DNA from: Diatrype stigma
Taxonomy: Eukaryota > Ascomycota > Sordariomycetes > Xylariales > Diatrypaceae
Assembly (NCBI GenBank): GCA_022225965.2
Contig: JAKJXP020000122.1
Span: 1 to 64,000 of the forward strand
Direction of reading: 5' to 3'
Length of the DNA: 64,000 nt
Part shown: piece by piece, positions 47,716 through 58,800 of the stretch
How positions within the stretch are numbered: position 1 is the stretch's first letter
How the letters are laid out: the number at the start of each line of letters is the position of its first letter
Notes under the pieces: model-generated
The model's input: only the letters and a program-made list of their open reading frames with translations
Databases searched by the model: none
Told to the model about the DNA's origin: nothing
Position numbers and translations under genes: made by a program

Positions 47716-47958
47716 TGTAAATCTTTAAGGCAATAAATGCCAAGATTAAGGCATTCGGTTAATTAAATAATAAGAAATAAATTTCTAAGAAATTTACTTT
47801 TGTAATTGTATTATATTTAAATATAAATTAAAAAACCTTTTATTTTCTTTTCTTTTTTTCTTTTCTTTTAAGTAACAATTATAACAGAAATCCTAAGAAC
47901 TTAATATTTAGCTGGATTAATAATAATTAAGTAATTGGAGTTAGTTACAATACGCACA
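47716..47958 (+). repeat. 3' LTR of element 2
   Basis: Matches 42270-42512. Its last 50 bases are the less mutated part, ending CGCACA. Confidence 0.85.
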
Positions 47959-48072
47959 TGTTGCTATGAAAAGCGGTAACACTTGCGTATGCAATTAAGA
48001 ATGCATCAGGTTAGCCTCTTAAAATACGTAAGGCCCCCCTAATCCGGAGGAGCATAAGAGCCTAAGTATTAA
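47959..48072. other. unmutated island between RIP blocks
   Basis: About 114 bases with normal CpA/TpG content, including GGCCCCCCTAATCCGGAGG. It is the original host sequence right of element 2, before the next AT-rich block. No gene. Confidence 0.6.
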
Positions 48073-50540
48073 ATGCCAGTCTTAATTATACGTTTATATA
48101 TATATAAATTTTATTGCATACTTGCATTATGCATGCATTTATTTTTAATTCTTTACATAATTCTTTTTATTTTCGTATTTATTATTAAGCATTATAATAA
48201 CTTTAATTACGAAATTTACTTAATTGCATATATTAAGCAGCTTTATTTAATATATAAACCCATTATAATTCTTATAGCGTTTTATTAAAGCATAATTATA
48301 TTTTCTTAATATTATTATTCGTAACGTTATTTTATGCTTTATTTAATTACCCAATATGCTCTTTATTTTCCGAATTCCTAATATACCAAGTTAATATTTG
48401 GCTTGCTTTCTTTATTATCGTCGGAATTTTTTTTAAATTTTTTAATGTTGATTTATAATTGCTTAAGCGGAATTAAATTTAAAACGCCGCCTTTGCGGCT
48501 TTTACGAATGCATTCGTCGCCTTTGCCATAAAATATGCAATTGGCGCATATATTGTTATAAAAAAACTTATTCGATTAATAAGACTTAAATAATAACATG
48601 CTATCGGATTATTCGTTAATTTTATAACGGTTATATGGCTTTTTATTTGTCGTTTTAATTTTTGAATTACGTTAAATAGCATATTTATCGAATTTATTAT
48701 TATTATGCATTTATTATAAGGTTTTAACGTAACTGTTAAGGCCTTTTATGTAATTATTTATAATCCATACCGCATTTTTAAATTGGCGGTTTATAATTAT
48801 AATAAATCCGGATTAGTTTATTTTATAACGATTGGCTTTAATGAATTTTATTAAATCGTTAATATCGGTAATAAGTTTTTCGTAATCGCGTATAATATCC
48901 AAAATTCGGTAGCGGTTTATAATTTCGCGAATCGCAATAATTTATATATCGTTATTATTTTATATATATCTAATTAATTTTTGTTTATTATTAATTATTA
49001 TTATATATATTTACGTTTACGGCTTATTAGCGAGGTTTTACCGAAATACTGAAATGCTTTTAAATTTTAATTTCGAACGACGAATTATTAATAAACATTA
49101 TTTTAATATTAATCCATAATTATTATATTAATTTAAACATAATTAAATGTTATATATTAATTTATTAACTCGATTATTTTATTTAATACCGCTGGCATTA
49201 TTATATTAACGCATTGCTTTAATTTAGGTTTTATGTTTTATTATAGCCTTATTAACATTAATACCAAAATATTGAAATTATTTATAAATGTATATTTACT
49301 GCCCTAACTATTCGATAATCCCGTAACCGCGTTTTTAATATTTTATTAACCTTATACGCTTTTATTTATAGCGCCTATAATAACAAAATTGATTAATATT
49401 AAATAAAGCATATAAAAATAATTATGCAACTTACGACTTTCGTTGCGACGTATATTAATAAACGCGTAATACTATTCCGGTATTTATTTTACAACAAAAG
49501 CCAATAAGCCTATATAAATCGTTATTATATTAGCTATTATTGGCATAATGAAACATATTAAAGTAATTATAAAAAACGTACTTTCGGAAAACAATAACGT
49601 AATATAACCGGTTAAATTAACCATATTGCAATTATTAAAAACGCATCGTAACGCTAAATATTTAAGCATTAATTAATAATTATTTATAATAATAAAAATA
49701 ATAAAAAATAATTAACTTATTTTGCAAATCGTTATTAGCTATATTAATTCCGCCCTAGCCTTATATAAACGATTGTAATTTATTGCTTTAAACGAACGAC
49801 TAACGTTGGTTTCGAATCGGCGTTTATTTACGCAATAACATTGCTATTGCATTTAAGGGCTTTTAAAATGTTAATAAATATGGCGTTAACGAAAAAAATA
49901 ATAAATAAACAAAAAGAAAGTAATTATAATCCCTTATAAATAACGTCCGAAATTATAATTAATTAAACGAACGCTTAACTTAAAGGTTAAAAGTTATAAA
50001 AAAAACAAATAAATAAGTATTACAATAAAGGGGAATTTATAAAATAGGTTACGCATAAGTATTAAAAGAAATTATGATACGTATTTAGGTACGTATTTAT
50101 TAAAAGGAATTATAATATATGCCTAAATACGTATTTTAATACGATTTAGGCAATAATATATAAGTATATATATATATATATATACATAAATAAAAAAAAA
50201 TCAAAAGATAAAAACGAAGCTTTATATATATGTATATTTTCTAATTGCTAAAAAAACAAATACGTATTAATATAAATAAGTTATACGTATTATTAATTAC
50301 CTTAAATACGAAAAAGAAATTTTAGCATCGAACCTTTTTATTATAACGTTTATTTTTAAGGCATAACCTGAAATATACGATTAAAATGCATTTAATAGCC
50401 TAAAATTTATAATGGCATTAATTTCGCATATTAATACCAATAAATAAAAAAACATTTTTAAAGAAACATACGTTACGGATAAATTAAAAAAACAACGTTT
50501 TCGTTATATGTTAATTTATTACATTAATACATTAAATGCC
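48073..50540. other. RIP-type AT-rich DNA, unassigned
   Basis: Stop-dense AT-rich DNA. Short hydrophobic open frames (48073-48288, minus 48479-48682, minus 49484-49669) arise from Ile/Phe/Tyr/Asn-rich codons and show no domain. It may be the tail of the Helitron or another element. Confidence 0.5.
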
Positions 50541-50547
50541 ATATATA

Positions 50548-50950
50548 AATGCCTTTTTACGTTTTTTAACGGTTTATTCGTTATCGTTTATGCATGATTT
50601 TACGTAAAATACAGCAGCGGCATTATTCGTTAAATTCTTTTATGTTTTTAAGCGGCTTATTTATTAACGCCTGCTTATAATTATACTAATAAATAATGCC
50701 GTCGCGCTTTCTTATATTTTAAGCGGCTTATTCGTTAATGCCTATATACGATTATATCCGGAACATATTAGTAAGTAATGCCGCCGCGTTTTTTTACGCT
50801 TTTTAGCGGCCTATTCGTTAATGCCTACGTATAATTATATCCGGAATATAGCAACGGCATTATCCGTTATGCCTTTTTACGTTTTTTAATTGCTTATTTA
50901 TTAGCGCCTATATATAATTATATGCAAAGTATATTAATAATATTACCGCC
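50548..50950. repeat. degenerate 71-84 bp tandem repeat, about five copies
   Basis: A block with TTTTTAAGCGGCTTATTCGT followed by TAATGCC and an ATTATATCCGGAA-like part recurs. Landmark AGCGGCTTA-like sequences are near 50569, 50651, 50722, 50804 and 50888. Copies have diverged mainly by transitions. Confidence 0.7.
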
Positions 50951-50992
50951 CTGGATTTTTTATTTTTTCCATGTTTAAATAACTTATTAAAT

Positions 50993-51211
50993 TATAATAA
51001 AAGCAATTTAATAATGGTAATAATAAAAGCAACCTAAGGATAATAATAAAAGCAACTTAAGGATAATAATAAAAGCAATTTAGGAATAATAATAAAAGCA
51101 ACTTAAAAATAATAACAAAAACAACTTAAAAATAATAATAAAAGCAACCTAAAAATAATAACAAAAATAACTTAAAAATAATAATAAAAAAAACCTGGAA
51201 ATAATAACAAG
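50993..51211. repeat. 23-bp tandem repeat, about nine copies
   Basis: Unit ATAATAATAAAAGCAACTTA plus three bases repeats in 23-base steps. Variants exchange G/A and C/T (AGCAACCTAAGG, AACAACTTAAAA and similar). No unique spacers separate the units. Confidence 0.85.
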
Positions 51212-51349
51212 ATTATATTAATAAGCCGTAATAACAAGTTAAGATTAAAATATTATTAAGGTTATAATAAATTAGTTAAACATAATTAAAAAATAACATA
51301 AAAAGCGATACCGTTTATATATTTATGCAGTACTTCTTAATTATTTAGC

Positions 51350-52780
51350 GGTCCAGTTTTTTTAATCGTTTAATAGCAGGTTTTATTCGGAATGGTAATG
51401 CTAAGCTAAATTAATGCGTCTTATTAATTAAATTAAATAAATAAAGCTCCTTAAGTTCCGTTAATCGAAATAACTAAACATAGGTACTAATGAAATTAGC
51501 CCCTTTAATTTTGGTCCGAATTAACGTTAAGCTTAAATAGGCCTTTTATAACGTTATGCCTTAAAATTTGTATTCGGTTATTACAAAAATGGGTATTAAA
51601 GAATATACTTTTTTATCGAATAGTTTTAATTAAATGGCATATAACTTTTCCGGAAAAATTGGAATTATATTAAGGAATAAATTAAGGATATAAACGTTTG
51701 CGTTATTAATTAATATAATCAAAATAACTTTAAATAAACGAATAATAATTAGAACTAAAGGAAATAGCTTATAAGTTTCGCCTTATAAATTAAAAACGAA
51801 TTCTTTTATAATAAATTCCGTATTATTAATTACCTTAAAACCTGGATATTTATTTATAATAACCGCAATAAATATGCCATAAATAAAAGCCAAATATGCT
51901 AAAAGCTTTAAAGTTAAGTCGTTTATTATCGTAAACGCTTTATGAATAACTTTAATAATTAATTCCTTTTTAGGCGTATAATGTAATAAAAAAATATATA
52001 CATATTAATTATGCCTTTTAATAAATGCCAATATTGCTTATAAGTTTAAGAAATGCTTTATAATATTAATAAAAATAATCGCTTTAATTATAAGTAAAAA
52101 TCGAATCGTAATTACATTAATTAGCTTAGCATTTAAAATCTTTATATTTCTTGCTAATTGCTATTTATTTCGGAAAGCAATAAGGATTTTACGGAATTCC
52201 TGGTTTATAGTTTTCATTTGTTTATTAAGAAATACCATATTAATGAATTTCTTTTAAAGCTTATAACCAAAATATTAAAGATTTTTTCGAATATTAAAAT
52301 ATTTTCCCGTTGCCTCATAATCGGCAGCGCTTATGGGTTTGCCAGGAAAAAGCATAGAATCGAAACGAATTAATACGAATTAATAAAAATCTCCAAAAAG
52401 AATAATAATAAGCATTTCGCCAAAATTAATAAAATAATCGATAGCTTATTATAAACGCTTATGCATTTAATAAAAGTTTATATTACTTATTATGTTATAT
52501 TTATCGATAATTAAAACGTTAATTTTTTGCAAAGCTTTAATTATAAATTCCGAAACAGGTTTTTTTTTGTTGTTATTATTTATAATTTATAGGTTTAATG
52601 CGGAATAAAATATAATGCCATTAATTCCAATTCTAATAAATCTTAATATACCAATTAATTTAAGCTTTCGTCGAAAATTCTTTCGTTTAAAAGCTGTTAT
52701 TAATGCTTTAATAATTCGACTTTTTCCTGTATTACTTTTTTTGCTAAAGTAAAATAACAGCTATAAAGGTTTATTCGATA
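51350..52780 (-). pseudogene. Helitron Pif1-type helicase domain remnant
   Basis: Begins with FYFSKKSNTGKSRIIKAL at about 52760-52700 (Walker A with its first glycines lost). It continues with a stop-interrupted PGFKVINNT segment near 51840, the TEYKF-stop-GITL-stop-KA motif near 51560 and a closing RLTELKELYLFNL segment near 51460. It is dead through many stops. Confidence 0.75.
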
Positions 52781-54639
52781 AAAAATGGCCATCGGCTTTT
52801 TATATAGGTCCGTAATTTTCGCTAACGCCTTTTTTAAATTTATCGAATTTATTTATATAGTATAAAATTATATTTAATGCTACGGCTTATTTAAAATTAA
52901 ATTAAAATTTTTATTATAGCCTTTTGCTTATATTTTTTTAAGTTATGTCTTTTTTTTTTTAATAATTACCACGGTAAGCTTAATTTAAACGCGGCTTTAT
53001 TATTAGGTTCGATATAATCGATTAAAAGCAATAAATATGGAATTATCGTTTATTCCTATTAAGTTATCGTCGTTATTTAAATCTTTTAAAAAAAATAATT
53101 GGCGTCGCTTTAAAATAAAGTTTAGGCTTTATTAAAGTAATTCCGAAACTTTATTTAGTTTTTTTATAACTTGCTTTAATAAATTTTGCTTTAAGGCCTT
53201 TAATTCCGACTTTTAAGCTTTATTCGATTCGTCGATAATATGTTACAAATTCCGCCTTATATTTTTTTTTTTTAGATTTTTATATAAATCTTAATATTTA
53301 TTTAGCTTTATTCGATAAAGAAATTAAGTTATAATAAATAACTATATAGGAATAGCAAATTAAAAGATATATCGTATGGTATTTTTAAAAATGCTTATTT
53401 TACGATTCTTCGTATCCGTTAAAATGTTAGTTACGTTTTAAGCAAAGCCTAATAGGCTTTCATGATTTGGAACCTTTTTTATTCTTATTAAAGTTCGTTT
53501 TTAATCCCGGTATTTCAGTTTTTACGTATATTTCATAATTAAGCGTTTTTTTTTAACGTTTTTACGAAACTTATATAGCAAGTTAAAGTTATTATTATAA
53601 TGCCGTAATTTTTTAAACATAATATATCGGAACTTTTGCTATAATTTAAAAGGTATTTCGGTTTTATTATTAATAAAATGTTACCAAAAAACGAATAAAA
53701 CGAATCGAATTATTAAATTGCAAGTAAATATTATATTATTATCGTTTATTTATAATAAAAACGACCCAATAAGCATAAAAATCTTTACGTAATTTTAATA
53801 TAAAACCCGTTAATAATAAGAATTCGTATATAAAGGTTTTTCGAATTTAATATATCTTTATATTAACCATTTATTCTTATTCGGCTTTTTAGCAATTTTT
53901 ACTATAAAAGCATAATTATAAAAACACAAGCTACGAAATTAAGGGCTACGTTTTTGGTACGCCTAAAAGATGATAAGTTTTATTCCATGTTTTGAACTAA
54001 ATAAAACCGAGTCCTAATTAATCGACTTTTTTTTTTCGTTAATATCTTTAGCGGCAACTTTTCGTAAATAACGCCATAATCGACGAATTAATTAATATAT
54101 GGTTATAATATATAGCCAACGTTAATTTTTTTCCGAGTAATAATAGGTTTTATAATTTAATAAATAATTATAAACATTAATAAAGAATAATTCTCGGTTT
54201 AAGAATATTTTATTAATAATGCGTATTATAAAATTTATAACAACCATATTCGAATTATTTTAATTAATAAAGTTTGGGATTTTTATTAACGTATTTAAAT
54301 AAGCTACAAATATGGCTAATCGTTAATATATAAAAAACTTTAACTTAGTAACATAATTCGTAATATAATACAACAAAGCAAAGGTTTTAGTTTTCGTATA
54401 AATTAATAAAAAATTATGATTATGCCTTAATGCAATAATAATAATCGGGTTTTAACGAAAATAGCTTTTATTTAAGCGTTTAATATAAAGAATGCTATTA
54501 TTATTAATATAGGTTCGTTTTTTTCGATTTTACGGCCAACCAAATCAATATCGTCGTTTATGGTTTTCCTTTTTATTATTTTTAAATGCGGCATATTTAA
54601 AATATATCTAACTGCATATATAACGTTATATTATAATGG

Positions 54640-55250
54640 CAATTATTTATGCCTCGTTTTTTCATTTTGCTTTTAACCGGTTAAAATCGTACTCGAACTT
54701 TAGATTTGGTTCGAGTCGTATATAATTAACCTTTCGAATAATTAATATATAAACGTCGTAGCTTTCGTAAAAGTGCTTATTAATTTAGGAAATAAAGCGT
54801 ATAATTTTATTAGGATTCTTGCTGTTATATAAATTATTTAATAAATTTTCAGCATTTATGTTTTTTTTAATCCATAAAATGCCGTAAAAATAAAAGGCTT
54901 TTCGTTTATTAATTTCGATTACGCCAAAATAATGATTTACGGATCCAAATGCTTTATTTTTAGTTTTAATTCGAATTAATTTTTCGAAAAATCCTTACAT
55001 ATACGTATGAAACCATTATATAAAAAATATAAAATTCTAATTAATTTCCTTAAAAACCCGGCGGCCTTTTATAAGCAACTTTTTCTTAATACGTTTTTAT
55101 TATTGCTTAAAATATTTGGATTCGCAAAACCGACGGCCGAATTTAATTCGAATTAAAGAAAATAAGTTATTCGGATTAATCGTAAACCAAATTAAGAAAA
55201 TCCCATATCGCATAATTATGGACTTAATTTTATCTTTTTGTTGTACCTTT
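54640..55250 (-). pseudogene. Helitron Rep (HUH endonuclease) domain remnant
   Basis: See the parent element. TINPNNL (near 55180), YFGVIE (near 54940) and the FYFYGILW box (about 54905-54872) are spaced as in Helitron_like_N proteins. Loss of the metal-binding His pair means no nicking activity. Confidence 0.75.
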
Positions 55251-55800
55251 ATTTTATTTAATAATGGTTATTAGCGGCCGAATATTGCTATTTCTCGTAA
55301 AAACTTTGTTATTCGAAAATTATTAATAGGCTTATATTATTTTAATTCTTGGTTAGCTTTTAATAATTCTTTACGTATAATCGTTTTATAAATGCGCCGT
55401 AATTATAAAAGAATAAACTTGGATATCCGGGCCTTACTAATTTTAAAACTATTATTTCGAATAATTTTATTAAATACCAAAAATAAAAAAACTAAATAGG
55501 TTTTAATATGGGCTTTATGTTATCGTAATTTTATTAAGGCCCAATTATATTATATTAATTAAATACATATAATAAATTATAAAGATTTTGCTTATTTTTG
55601 TAAATTAAATGGTTTTTTTTCCAGGCTTTAAGCTTTTTTTTTTAATCGTTATTAATAAAAACAAAATCTTTAGTTTCATACAGTAAGATCTTAATAAACG
55701 TAAATATAAAATAATCTAAATTACGGACGCTTAAAAAGTGGTTCTTAAAACGAACCCGCATATATGAACGACCTTCGGTGGTTTCTTTTTCCGTTACGTT

Positions 55801-58800
55801 ATTTTGGTATTTATTCTTTTATAAAAACTTAAGGGCAATAAATTTTTATACGAATTGGGCCTTTTCCGCATTATTGGCGCGGATTTGATTTAATAAAAAA
55901 AATCCGGAAAAGATAATTATAAATAAAATGCTTAATTCTTTTTTTATAAGGTTTAAGTAATCGGCAAATAAATTAAAAAACGTTAAAGATATAAGACGCA
56001 ATAAAAATGTATTATTTATTTTTAATTAATGCATAATTTTCGGGGGTTTTTATAATATAATACAAGTTATTAACCGATATATAAAAACGAATTAATAATT
56101 GTTTTAATTTCTTTTAATGCTTACGCTTAATTTTTTTTTTATAATTCTTTATTAAATTTATTTCTTTAATTTGCATTTTCGTTTTTATCCGAATTATGTT
56201 TAAAATTACTTATATTTTTATTAAATATAAAAGGCATAAACTTATCCTTTAAAACATAAATTAATTGCTAGGCATTTTCTTATTTTGTATTAGGCATTAA
56301 GGTAATATTTTCTATTATGCCAAGCAGAAATATCTTATTCGCTTTATGTTATATGTTTTAAAAAGCATTATTTATTATAATTTGACGGTATAAATAATTA
56401 TATATTCGCAATTAAATTAATGCTTTTATTATAACCGATTTGCGTAATTTTAGAAATAACAGTAGGTCTTATTTCTTTAAACGATTAAAGCTATATTAAA
56501 TGATATAAATTTCGCCTAATACGTTTTTTAAGGGCCGCGGTAAAACTTTAATAATTCCGTAAATATTATTAACAAATACCGTTAAATAATTAATAACTTT
56601 GCGATATATAAAGCTAAAAGAATAATTAGTTTTTAAATTAAGAAATAATTTGGTTATATATCCAAAAGCAACCCCAAAAGCAAGGAAACGCTTTTTAAGA
56701 AAACGAAGAATTTTAATCTTTTTTAGCCAGTAATGCTTATAAGAAATATATAACATAATTAAACGTATTTTTAAAAAAAACGTTTCTTGCTAATTTAACG
56801 ATAACAATTTTAATAAATTTATATCTTGGCGTTTTTATTAAATGGAAAACATTTCTTGCAATTAAGGTAATATAAGTGCTTATTAAAAACAAAAAAATAA
56901 GGGATTTGTAATTTATGTTATAAACGTTATAAAAACTTTTTATAAAAGGATATATAATAAAGATCAAACTTAAAGCATCGTATTAAATATAAGCGGCATC
57001 ATTTTAAAAGAAATACAAATTTTATTCGAATTTGTTTTTAAAAGTTTTAAATTAACTTGGCTTTATGCCGTTTAAAAATAAGGTTTAAAAACGAACGAAC
57101 TTTAAAAACCGACTTATTAACATAAAATTCGAAATTGGCTGCCGTTAATAAAGCTTTAACGGATTTCGAGGCATTATTTTCGAATACGGGCGGAAACGAT
57201 AAAATTAATGCTCTTAATAAAGTTTCGGAACTATCCGAATCTAGTTAAAAAAAAGCTTACGTAAAACCGGAGGTACCATAAGAAAAATTTTGAAATTGGA
57301 ATTAAATAAAAAATAAAATTAAGCAAGGAATATTATAATTAAAAACTAAGTACTAAGATTGCGTAATAAGAAATATAAAATTAAAGACTAAATGCTGGAA
57401 TTATATTACAGGGAATGTTAAAACCGGAATGTTTTTATATAATTATCGAATAAATAAGGCATAAAAATAAAAGTCGCTTAATAAACCTTATCGAATAAAA
57501 AATCTCGATAATAACCTTATTAATCGATTTTGTTTTATAACATTAAAGTTAATAAAAAACATAATAAGTTATAATAAGTTATAAAAAAATATAACAAATA
57601 TAAAGAAATTTCTTTTTTAACAAAAAACGAAACCAAATAAATAATTTATAAAATGATAATAAATTAAACTAAAAGGGTTTAATTTATTTATTATATATAT
57701 TCGTTTTTTTATTTATATTTATATTATATTATAATGTATTTTTAAATGCATTTTTATAATTATATGCGTTATTTATATATAAAGTTATTTATTAATTGCT
57801 TATTTTAAATCGAAGCATTTAAAAATAATGGAACATTTAAAAATAATAATGCATTATAAATTCTTATAATTACCCGGGCTTATAATAATATTTATTATAT
57901 ATAATTAAGATATATGTTATCGATTTATATATAAATCCAGTTTTATTTCGTAATAATATATATTTAAAAGTCGTATTACGTATATCTTAGTTAATTTTAA
58001 ATCTGGTTATATATTATATAATAAGTTATAATAATACGTATATATATAATAAGAAATAAAAAAGCATGGCTATAATTAAAACCGAAATATCGAAGCAATA
58101 AAAATATAAAGCTTTAGTATTATTAAAAAAACTGGCATAATGTAATAAAAGCCGGAAAAAAAAACAGAAAAAAATACGTACATAATTCATTATATGAATT
58201 AAAATAATATAAGAATACCTTTTAATTATAGTTTAAATTATTATAACGAGCATTTTATTATTATCGTTGTTATTGTTTATATTTTCTTTTATTTTTATTA
58301 TTATTTCGATACGACATTTTATTTCTTTATATTATATTAATTTATTTCGCATTATTTTTAAAACCATTGCTGTTATTCGGATTTTTTGCGTTATTAGTTA
58401 TATTAGTTTTGCATTATTAATTGCATTATAAGGATTATTTAATTAGCTTTATTAAATTTTTCCATATTTATTATATTATTTATTATATTACGTTATCGGC
58501 TTTTTTTGGCAATTCTTTTATTATGGCCATTCCTTTTATTTCTTTTCGGATACGTTTTTTAAAAGCCGATTTCGAATTAAACGTTATTATATTGGCTATT
58601 ATTTAAGGCATCGAATTCTTTATCCGAAACGTTTAATTCCTTAATTTCGGCAATTTGGCTATAATCTTAATTATAAAAGCTTTTTTTTTAATAATTTATT
58701 CGATTAGCCGGTATTAATGAATTATTTTTATAAGTCAAAAATAATAATTAACGCTATATAATTCGAAATAAGAATAAGTCAAAATGAATATTCGCATAAT

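Larger units (their letters stand above)
42270..47958 (+). mobile_element. RIP-degraded Ty3/Gypsy-type LTR retrotransposon (element 2)
   Basis: Bounded by 243-bp LTRs (42270-42512 and 47716-47958) that start TGTGGATCC (5' copy) or its RIP version TGTAAATCT (3' copy). TGTT directly precedes the left LTR (42266-42269) and follows the right one (47959-47962), a likely 4-bp target duplication. Inside are gag zinc-knuckle, protease, reverse transcriptase and later pol remnants in the same plus-strand order as element 1, full of stops and CpA-depleted. The two elements share terminal bases and pol similarity, but their LTR bodies differ, so they are related families, not copies. Confidence 0.88.
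51350..55800 (-). mobile_element. RIP-destroyed Helitron (Rep-helicase region)
   Basis: The minus strand, read through stops, gives Rep and Pif1-type helicase landmarks in the correct order. Near 55215-55150 the block YGIFLIWFTINPNNLFS matches the Helitron-like N-terminal domain. Near 54990-54870 FGSVNHYFGVIEINKRKAF leads into FYFYGILW, where active Rep has the two-His HxH motif; both His read Tyr (CAY to TAY). Near 52745-52712 a degenerate Walker A reads NTGKS followed by RIIKALITAF. Near 51590-51545 the helicase motif VITEYKF-stop-GITL appears, then a C-terminal part down to about 51350. Helitrons are rolling-circle transposons with a Rep nuclease joined to a helicase. Terminal TC, hairpin and CTRR ends were not located, so the borders are only those of the coding remnant. 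Confidence 0.8.

Noticed and set aside
50993..51211. CRISPR-like array
   Set aside because: Units are directly adjacent with no unique spacers, and the genome is fungal; it is a tandem repeat.
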